A stretch of DNA of 64,000 bases, from NCBI GenBank assembly GCA_035249305.1, contig DATFGQ010000094.1:15904-79903 (forward strand), given 5' to 3'. How positions within the stretch are numbered: the stretch's first letter is position 1; every line of letters begins with the position of its first letter. The stretch is from DASUNP01 sp035249305 (GTDB taxonomy: Bacteria; Acidobacteriota; Blastocatellia; UBA7656). Position numbers and translations under genes: made by a program. Below, piece by piece: positions 58,071 to 64,000 of the stretch. Below the pieces are notes generated by a model. It was not told the DNA's origin. It saw nothing but the letters and a program-made list of their open reading frames with translations, and made no database searches.

Positions 58071-59936
58071 CTAATAACTCAACCCGAAGCCGTATTTGAA
58101 CAGCGGGTCGTAGTTCCGGTCGCCGAAGTTGACAGGTATCTGCGCCATCGAGCGCGGCCATGAAAACGACAGCTTGCCCGTCGGCTTGTAATCGCCAAAC
58201 AACACGTCGGCAACTCCTTGCCCTTCGGTCCCAGGCAGCCACGCGGCGACGAATGCGTCGCACTGACCGAGCGTCTGGTCGATTATCAGCGGCCTGCCGG
58301 ACAACAACACCGCCACGACCGGTATGCCCGCTTTCTTCATGTTCTCGATCGCCTCGACATCCTCTTTCGCGAGCTGCAAATCCTCGCGGTCTCCGAGCAT
58401 CTCGGCGTATGGCGTCTCGCCTATCACGACTATCCCGATCTCTGCGCCCGAAGCATTCGTCCCGTCGGCTGAGAAGGTGACCTTAGTCTTTTTCGAGACG
58501 GCCTGCTGTATGGCTTTCAAGATAGTAGTGCCGCCCGTCGTCACGTTGCCGCTCTGCCCCTGCCAGGCGACCGTCCACCCGCCGCACTGGTTCCCGATGT
58601 CGTCTGCATTCTTGCCCGCGACATGAATCCGCGCGAGGCTCTTGCTGATAGGCAGCGCCCGCTTCTCATTCTTGAGTAAGACCAGAGACTGGCGCACGCA
58701 TTCGCGCGCGACTTGCCGGTGCTCGGCCGAACCGAAGCTCTTGTGCAGGCTCTTGTCGGCGAGGTGATTCCTCTGTTTGTCCATCAACCCCATCGCGAAC
58801 TTGACTCTCAGTATGCGCCGCACCGCGTCGTCTATTCGCGACACCGGCACTCGGCCTTCTTTGACTAAAGCCACCAGCGTGTCGAAGAATTCCCTGTACT
58901 TCTGCGGCACCATCACCATGTCCATCCCCGCGTTGATCGACTGCTCGATGTCGCTCCTGTAATCGCCCGGCAGCTCGTCTATCGCGTCATAATCTGAGAT
59001 CAGAAAGCCCTCGAACCCCATCTCGCCTTTCAGTATCTCCGTCAGCAGCCTCTTGCTGCCCGACGCCTTCACCCCGTTCCAGCTATTGTAAGAAGGCATT
59101 ATCGACCCGACCCCGGCTTTGATGGCCGTGACGTACCCCTGCATGTGAAGCTCCTTCAGCTCCTTCTCGCTCAAGCGTGTGTCGCCGCGGTCGAGCGGCC
59201 ATCGCTCGGCCGAGTTGGGTTGTTTCGGTATGCCCGTCCCGTAAGTAGTCCCCCCGTCGCCCGCGAAATGCTTGGCGCAGGCCAAAACGCTGAGCGGGTC
59301 TGAGAGGCCCGCGCCTTGAAGACCGCGGACTGCCGCCTCGCCCAACGTGCGCGCAAGCTCGGGCGTCTCGCCGAAACCCTCGTAGGTCCTCCCCCACCTC
59401 TCGTCGCGGACAACGGTCACGCAAGGGGCGAAGGTCCAGTTGATCCCGGTCGCGCGGACTTCTTTGGCGGTGATGCGCGCTGCGCGCTCGACAAGCGCCG
59501 CGTTGCGCGTGCACCCCAATCCGATGTTGTGAGGGAAGACGACCGCGCCTAAAACATTATTATGCCCATGCACGGCGTCGACGCCGTAGAGGATCGGTAT
59601 CCCCAGGCGAGACTTCATGGCGAGCGACTGGTATCGGTCGTACATCTCCGTCCAGGCTTCGAGAGAATTCCCGGCCTTGGGGTCAGAGTTGCCGCCGCTC
59701 AGGAGCGAGCCCAGAGAGTAGGTCTGTACGTCTTTTACGTCCTTGAGCGCGTCCTGCTCGGCCTGCGTCATCTGCCCCACCTTCTCTTCGAGAGTCATCT
59801 TCGCCAGCACCAGGTCGACTTCGCTGTCGTAGGAAGAGAGGCGTCTTGACGCGGGCGGCGCGGAACCGGCCGGCTCGGCGGCCGGCAATGAGGTACACAA
59901 CAGACCCAGAAGAATAAAGATAACAAGACCCTTCAT
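58071..59936 (-). CDS. Secreted glycoside hydrolase family 3 enzyme
   Basis: The protein has 621 residues. A signal peptide (MKGLVIFILLGLLCTSLPAA) leads the GH3 N-terminal barrel with GVDAVHGHNNVLGAVVFPHN, KHFAGDGGT and the nucleophile Asp315 in FLISDYDAID. The C-terminal alpha/beta sandwich is present (SGRPLIIDQT, AWLPGTEGQGVADVLFG). The sequence and length match exported beta-glucosidases of the ExoP/barley-glucanase type, not the shorter NagZ. GGAG lies seven bases before the ATG. The hexosaminidase gene upstream is 45 bp away on the same strand, so both probably process wall or plant polysaccharides. Confidence 0.94.
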   Translation of the reverse strand: MKGLVIFILLGLLCTSLPAAEPAGSAPPASRRLSSYDSEVDLVLAKMTLEEKVGQMTQAEQDALKDVKDVQTYSLGSLLSGGNSDPKAGNSLEAWTEMYDRYQSLAMKSRLGIPILYGVDAVHGHNNVLGAVVFPHNIGLGCTRNAALVERAARITAKEVRATGINWTFAPCVTVVRDERWGRTYEGFGETPELARTLGEAAVRGLQGAGLSDPLSVLACAKHFAGDGGTTYGTGIPKQPNSAERWPLDRGDTRLSEKELKELHMQGYVTAIKAGVGSIMPSYNSWNGVKASGSKRLLTEILKGEMGFEGFLISDYDAIDELPGDYRSDIEQSINAGMDMVMVPQKYREFFDTLVALVKEGRVPVSRIDDAVRRILRVKFAMGLMDKQRNHLADKSLHKSFGSAEHRQVARECVRQSLVLLKNEKRALPISKSLARIHVAGKNADDIGNQCGGWTVAWQGQSGNVTTGGTTILKAIQQAVSKKTKVTFSADGTNASGAEIGIVVIGETPYAEMLGDREDLQLAKEDVEAIENMKKAGIPVVAVLLSGRPLIIDQTLGQCDAFVAAWLPGTEGQGVADVLFGDYKPTGKLSFSWPRSMAQIPVNFGDRNYDPLFKYGFGLSY

Positions 59937-59981
59937 ATCGTTTCTCCTTAGAGATGTAGGCGCAGAGTTGATTACACAGAG

Positions 59982-62108
59982 CTAACGCTTTTCCGCACTG
60001 ACCGTCAGCACGCGGTCTTTCCATTCGGTGTGCGGAATATTTTTTAGAGTGGGCGTAATGTCGGCCAGGATGATCAGCCTCTTGACCGGCTCGAGCATCG
60101 CGAATTCGACCTCCGCTTTCGGCTTCGCCGCCTCGTTGAGCATGGCGAGCTTGGCATCGCGCCACCCTTCGGGCGGGGCAACGCCCGCGGTCAGGTACGA
60201 CATGGCTTCGAGCCCCGCCGAGCCGATGTCGGAAAGGTCGCGCGGGAGTTGCTCGGCTTCGCGCAGTATCGGAGCCTTGTCTATCATGATGTCGAGCGAG
60301 GGCCGCACGTCGCGCCACTCCGCGAGCACGACCTTGATAGTGTCGCGGTTGCGGTTGAAGTGCGGGGCGTCAGACAGCAGCCCATCCACCATCGCCGCGA
60401 ACCGCCGCGCCGCCTGCGAGTCGGGTCGCGCCGCGTCGATCAGCCTCGTGAGCGGCGAGAGCATCGTCGCCGTCCGCGCGGAGTTGCGGCGGTACTCTTT
60501 GACGGGCTCGACCACCGACACGAGCGTCTTGAGCGGGCCTATCTCTCTGGCCCCCGCCATTCGGCGCAACATCATGTCCGTGTTCTTCTCGTGCGTCAGG
60601 CCGAGCTCTTCAAGCTGAAGGCTGATGGCTTCGAGCCTTCGGTACATGTCGTTTACGTCAGTGACCGTGCGCGGCGACCAGAGCCGCTCGGCTATCGCGG
60701 CGGTGCGCGGCCAGATGCGCGAGTCTATAGTCTCGGGGCTGACCCACTCGCTCCACATCGTCGCCTCGCCGCCCAGTATGTGCGCAAGCTCCGCTTCGGT
60801 CAGGTTGCTGTCGGCCGCCACGGGGTCGACCTTGTAGTGTTGCGACGTGGGGAAGATCAGGTCTATGTAATAACCGTTCGACAGTATGCCGTCGTACCCC
60901 TTGCGCGCCGCCTCGGCGAGCGCGGTCGGGCCTCGCCACGAATGAATGACGATGTCTTTCGGCAGGTCCGGGTGCAGTATCTCGTCCCACCCTATCATCT
61001 TCTTGCCGACCTTTTTGAATATCTTTGACATGCGCTGGTTGAAGTAGGCCTGGAGCGCGTGATTATCCTTGATGCCTTTCGCCTTCATGAATGCTTGTAT
61101 CTGCGCGTTCTTTGTCCACTGGTGGCCCTCGTTCTCGTCGCCGCCGATGTGCATGTACTCGTCGGGGAAAAGCGCGGCCATCTCTGTGAAGAATGCTTCG
61201 AGGAATTTGTAGACCTCTTCGCGCGTAGGGTCTAAGGCGGGCTCGAATATCCCCGCCTTGCGCTCGATCGTGTAAGGCCCCGGCGCGCTTCCAAGCTCCG
61301 GGTGGGCGACGAGCCAGCTAGTCGCGTGACCCGGCAGGTCGAATTCAGGCATCACCCGTATGCCGCGTTCGCGCGCGTAGGCTATGACCTCGCGAATCTG
61401 ATCCTGCGTGTAGTAAAGCCCGTCCGACCCCATCTGGTGGAGCCGCGGGTGGACTTTCGACTCGACCCTGAAGCCCTGGTCTTCGGTCAAGTGCCAGTGG
61501 AGCACGTTGAGCTTGACGGCCGCCATCGCGTCGAGGTTTCGCTTGAGTACTTCGATGGGCTCGTAGTGCCGCGCCACGTCTATGAGCAGCCCGCGCCAGG
61601 GGAAGCGCGGCTTATCTTGAATGCTGACGGCCGGGATGAAGTACCCTGCGCGATCGCCTTCAAGCAGTTGCAAGAGAGTCTCAAGCGCGCGGATCGCACC
61701 GACCACGGTCGCCGCGCGGACGACGGCCTGCTTGTCCGACACGTCGAGCGAGTATGACTCGTCTTCTTTCACCGAAGGGACGGCCGCCCCCGGCCCGCGG
61801 CATTCGACGAGGAGCTTCGCGGTCGAAGCATCTTTCGACAGCGCGCGCGCCAGCTCAAACCCGGTCCGGCCTTCGAGCCTTCGCGCCGCGCGGTGAATCG
61901 CGGCTTCGAGCCTCGCGTCGGTGTGGCCCGCGGTCGCGGCCGTGAAAGTGGCGTCGATCTTCAGCCGCCCCTCTTGAAACTGTATCGCGGCGGGCACGGG
62001 CATCAGCCGGTGCTCGCGTTTTGTGGCCAGGGCCATCTCATACTGCTGCGCGGCCAGGGCGGTCGCGCAGAGCAAAATCAAAAGAATGGGTAAGCTGAAC
62101 TTTTTCAT
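59982..62108 (-). CDS. Secreted beta-N-acetylhexosaminidase, glycoside hydrolase family 20
   Basis: The protein has 708 residues. A signal peptide (1-20) is followed by the GH20b N-terminal domain (about 30-165), then the catalytic barrel starting PRFPWRGLLIDVARHYEP. The catalytic Asp324-Glu325 pair sits in HIGGDENEG; LNVLHWHLTEDQGFR and MPEFDLPGHATS are canonical. Retaining GH20 enzymes use substrate-assisted catalysis to release N-acetylglucosamine from chitin or glycans. The extra C-terminal region of about 180 residues is helical. Its partner genes are the GH3 enzyme downstream and a sugar-phosphate isomerase-like gene upstream. Confidence 0.95.
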   Translation of the reverse strand: MKKFSLPILLILLCATALAAQQYEMALATKREHRLMPVPAAIQFQEGRLKIDATFTAATAGHTDARLEAAIHRAARRLEGRTGFELARALSKDASTAKLLVECRGPGAAVPSVKEDESYSLDVSDKQAVVRAATVVGAIRALETLLQLLEGDRAGYFIPAVSIQDKPRFPWRGLLIDVARHYEPIEVLKRNLDAMAAVKLNVLHWHLTEDQGFRVESKVHPRLHQMGSDGLYYTQDQIREVIAYARERGIRVMPEFDLPGHATSWLVAHPELGSAPGPYTIERKAGIFEPALDPTREEVYKFLEAFFTEMAALFPDEYMHIGGDENEGHQWTKNAQIQAFMKAKGIKDNHALQAYFNQRMSKIFKKVGKKMIGWDEILHPDLPKDIVIHSWRGPTALAEAARKGYDGILSNGYYIDLIFPTSQHYKVDPVAADSNLTEAELAHILGGEATMWSEWVSPETIDSRIWPRTAAIAERLWSPRTVTDVNDMYRRLEAISLQLEELGLTHEKNTDMMLRRMAGAREIGPLKTLVSVVEPVKEYRRNSARTATMLSPLTRLIDAARPDSQAARRFAAMVDGLLSDAPHFNRNRDTIKVVLAEWRDVRPSLDIMIDKAPILREAEQLPRDLSDIGSAGLEAMSYLTAGVAPPEGWRDAKLAMLNEAAKPKAEVEFAMLEPVKRLIILADITPTLKNIPHTEWKDRVLTVSAEKR

Positions 62109-62139
62109 TTGATCCTCTGATACTCCTGAAACTCTTTTC

Positions 62140-63174
62140 TTAAACCGTCCTCGTGACCTTATCTAACGAGCGCGGGCGGTCCGGGCTCAGCCCCTTGGCA
62201 TAGGCCAGCAGCGCGGCAAATAGCTGCGCGGGGATTATGTAAGGGATCGGAGAAAGCATCTCGCTCACGCGGTCGGGAATCTTTATGGCGCGCGTGGCCT
62301 GTTTGAGCGCCTGCCCCTCGCTCGATATAACGATCGTCTCCGCCCCCAACCGCGTCAGCTTTGTTAACAGAGCCTTCATGCCTGCGAACGTCTTGCCGGG
62401 CGGCGCGAACATAAAGACCGGGAAGCTGCGCTCGACCATGGCAATCGGCCCGTGCAGAAAGTCGGCCGACGAGAATCGCTCCGCGACCACGTAACAGGTT
62501 TCCATCAGCTTGATCGCGAACTCGTACGCGTTCGCGTAATTGAGTCCGCGGCCCACGACTACCGCATGATCCATGAAGGCGTACCGCTCTACTATCTGCT
62601 CGACCTCCGCCCGCAGCCCGAGAGCCCGCGCGGCCAGCTCCGGCAGGCGCTCAACCTCCGCGAACCGCCTGCCGCCATTCAGCGCGGAGGCCAGCAGGTG
62701 AAAGACCATGAGCTGCCCCGTGTAGGTCTTCGTCGCGGCGACGCTGCGCTCGCGCCCCGCGTGAATCAAAAAGGTTTCGTCGGCTATGCGCGCCATCGCG
62801 GAGCCGGCTTCGTTTGTGATCGCCAGCGTAGTCGCCCCGCCGCGCCGCGAGTTCTCTAAGACCATGTTGATGTCCGTGCCTTCGCCCGATTGCGAAATCC
62901 CTATGACCAGGGCGTCGGCAAGGTCTAGCCGCGAGCGGTAGAGCGTGTGGACGGCCGGGGCCGCGAGCGACACCGGAATGCCCGTGCTTATCTCAAGCAG
63001 GTAGCGCCCGAACAGCGCGGCGTTATCGGAGCTGCCGCGCGCGACCAGCACTATCAGCCGCGTCCGCCTGCGTTTCAGCGAATCGGCGAAGCGCGCTATG
63101 CGGCGGCCCTCGCGCTTGATCGTGCGTTCAAGCGCGGCGGGCTGCTGCTGGATTTCCGCGAGCATCAAAGACAT
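62140..63174 (-). CDS. SIS-domain sugar-phosphate enzyme (GlmS isomerase / NagB-II-like)
   Basis: The protein has 344 residues. Two tandem SIS domains resemble the isomerase half of GlmS without its glutaminase: VARGSSDNAALFGRYLLE, IGISQSGEGTDINMVLE and ITNEAGSAMARIAD in the first, VVGRGLNYANAYEFAIKLME and ERFSSADFLHGPIAMVE in the second. Standalone proteins of this type often deaminate or isomerise glucosamine-6-phosphate, which would fit N-acetylglucosamine released by the adjacent hexosaminidase. The ATG at 63174 is chosen because the frame upstream runs into a dispersed repeat; no clear ribosome-binding site is visible. Confidence 0.88.
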   Translation of the reverse strand: MSLMLAEIQQQPAALERTIKREGRRIARFADSLKRRRTRLIVLVARGSSDNAALFGRYLLEISTGIPVSLAAPAVHTLYRSRLDLADALVIGISQSGEGTDINMVLENSRRGGATTLAITNEAGSAMARIADETFLIHAGRERSVAATKTYTGQLMVFHLLASALNGGRRFAEVERLPELAARALGLRAEVEQIVERYAFMDHAVVVGRGLNYANAYEFAIKLMETCYVVAERFSSADFLHGPIAMVERSFPVFMFAPPGKTFAGMKALLTKLTRLGAETIVISSEGQALKQATRAIKIPDRVSEMLSPIPYIIPAQLFAALLAYAKGLSPDRPRSLDKVTRTV

Positions 63175-63192
63175 AAGCGAATGTGAATATCC

Positions 63193-63288
63193 TGTAGGGG
63201 CGGCCCTTGTGGCTGCCCGGATCGTGCGCAGCACGATGATCGTCCGGCGCTTGAGCGCCGCCGGGCAGTCGCAAGGGCCGCCCCTACA
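63193..63288. repeat. GTAGGGGC...GCCCCTAC dispersed repeat upstream of the SIS gene
   Basis: It contains GCGGCCCTTGTGGCTGCCCGG, GATCGTGCGCAGCACGATGAT, GGCGCTTGAGCGCC and GCAAGGGCCGCCCCTAC. The ends are complementary, and the layout is that of 20739 and 51830. It separates the SIS gene from the partial UnbV-like gene. Confidence 0.82.
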
Positions 63289-63309
63289 TCGCTTCGCAAT
63301 CGCCGCTCG

Positions 63310-64000
63310 CTATTTCGCCGCCGCGCGGCTGAGGTTTTTCTGTTCGACAACGCCTTTGCCTTCCTTCACGACGAGGATTCGATTCGCGGCGATGCCTTCG
63401 ATCTTATCGATCGCGCCGCTCGGCCAGCGGATCTCTATCAAATCAATTTTCGTTCGCCGCTCAAGACCGAAGTGCAACCTGAGATCATTATGCGAGATGT
63501 AGCTGGCGCCGCTTCTGACTTCGTCGATCTGGACCAGATCGCCGCTCACCACCTTGACGCGCGCGCCTATCCCGCTGCGGTTGCTGCGCGCGCCGACCGT
63601 CTTGATGAGAACAGAATTGTTCTCGCTCCCCCCGTCGTTGCGCAGCAGCGAAGGAGTGCCGTCCAGGTCGTTGACTATCAGATCGACATCGCCGTCGTTG
63701 TCTATGTCTCCGAACGCGACGCCTCGGCTCACGCGCTTCTCCATCAGCGGTGCGCCGCTCTGCGCGGCCACTTCCGAAAACGTCCCGTTGCGGTTGTTCT
63801 TGTGGAGAAACTTGCGCTGGCGGTAGCCCGCGTCCAGGTTCGCCTTATCGACCTGCGGGTAGACGTGGCCGTTGGCTACAAAGAGATCGACCCAGCCGTC
63901 ATTGTCGTAATCGAAAAACTTCGTCCCCCAGCTCACGTTCGGCTGGTTCTGAAACCCCGCGGCGTAAGACACGTCGCTGAACATGTTCTGTTCCTGGCCG
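63310..64000 (-). CDS. CRTAC1-like protein with FG-GAP repeats and ASPIC/UnbV domain, cut by the right edge
   Basis: About 230 C-terminal residues are visible; the frame is open through position 64000, so the start lies outside. FG-GAP/VCBS repeats show the calcium-binding patterns FDYDNDGWVDLFVANG and GDIDNDGDVDLIVND. The C-terminus is an ASPIC/UnbV domain (GIGARVKVVSGDLVQIDEVRSG, LHFGLERRTKIDLIEIRWPSG). Such proteins are exported and common in Acidobacteriota and Planctomycetota; their function is not established. It may follow an operon continuing beyond the window. Confidence 0.92.
   Translation of the reverse strand, partial: GQEQNMFSDVSYAAGFQNQPNVSWGTKFFDYDNDGWVDLFVANGHVYPQVDKANLDAGYRQRKFLHKNNRNGTFSEVAAQSGAPLMEKRVSRGVAFGDIDNDGDVDLIVNDLDGTPSLLRNDGGSENNSVLIKTVGARSNRSGIGARVKVVSGDLVQIDEVRSGASYISHNDLRLHFGLERRTKIDLIEIRWPSGAIDKIEGIAANRILVVKEGKGVVEQKNLSRAAAK

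Noticed and set aside
63175..63234. N-terminal extension of the SIS protein
   Set aside because: The codons upstream of 63174 lie partly in a dispersed repeat and do not resemble the family's N-terminus.

Overview
The window is high-GC bacterial chromosome with compact, mostly protein-coding DNA. The best fit is an acidobacterium of the Blastocatellia type. This is an inference from gene content: a TPR/CHAT protein, a PEGA-domain Ser/Thr kinase, a CRTAC1-like ASPIC/UnbV protein, a winged-helix regulator of the KEY/FGR/LPKGxY type, short zinc-ribbon membrane proteins, PilZ proteins, and many dispersed palindromic repeats. No rRNA, tRNA, CRISPR array, insertion sequence or phage was seen.

Layout. 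Positions 1-6.3 kb hold a secreted protein cut by the left edge, a large TPR-CHAT protein, a glycerophosphodiesterase and a TonB-C protein. From 6.7 to 12 kb there is an alpha-glucan pair, treY and a GH57 enzyme, coupled by a one-base stop/start overlap. From 12.1 to 13.5 kb there is a Tat-exported dienelactone-hydrolase-like protein and a small possible DNA-binding protein. From 13.7 to 20.1 kb lies a lipoate-dependent 2-oxoacid dehydrogenase cluster (Rieske protein, E3, E1 alpha, E1 beta, E2, LipB) followed by mscL. lipA lies at 30.4 kb, and a second, alpha-beta-fused E1 follows an aconitase-family gene at 52-56 kb. From 21 to 30.3 kb there are two consecutive RND efflux systems without an outer-membrane factor. 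From 31.6 to 35.9 kb there is a zinc-ribbon protein, an amidohydrolase, a Ser/Thr kinase and a PilZ protein.

From 36.2 to 40.1 kb an envelope-related operon encodes a SPOR protein, a PGRP-type amidase, and an unusual in-frame fusion of a complete HU-like DNA-binding domain to an actin-like ATPase. The fusion carries a strong internal ribosome-binding site. From 41.9 to 46.9 kb, a MoxR/Mg-chelatase-like AAA+ ATPase and a von Willebrand A protein flank an encapsulated-ferritin gene with an encapsulin targeting tail, but no encapsulin shell gene is present. A methylase resembling a nuclease-less type IIG enzyme follows. From 46.9 to 50.2 kb, on the minus strand, an ABC-2 export pair lies downstream of two zinc-ribbon membrane paralogues. 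The rest comprises an acyl-CoA dehydrogenase, a winged-helix membrane regulator, and a GH3/GH20/SIS set that looks like amino-sugar scavenging, ending in a truncated ASPIC/UnbV protein.

The most unusual features outside the genes are four or five families of dispersed palindromic repeats. One family consists of inverted arrays of heptads AGTCCTG/AGTGCTG. It sits exactly between the stop codon of one gene and the ribosome-binding site of the next at four co-directional junctions, and in one case it supplies the stop codon itself.
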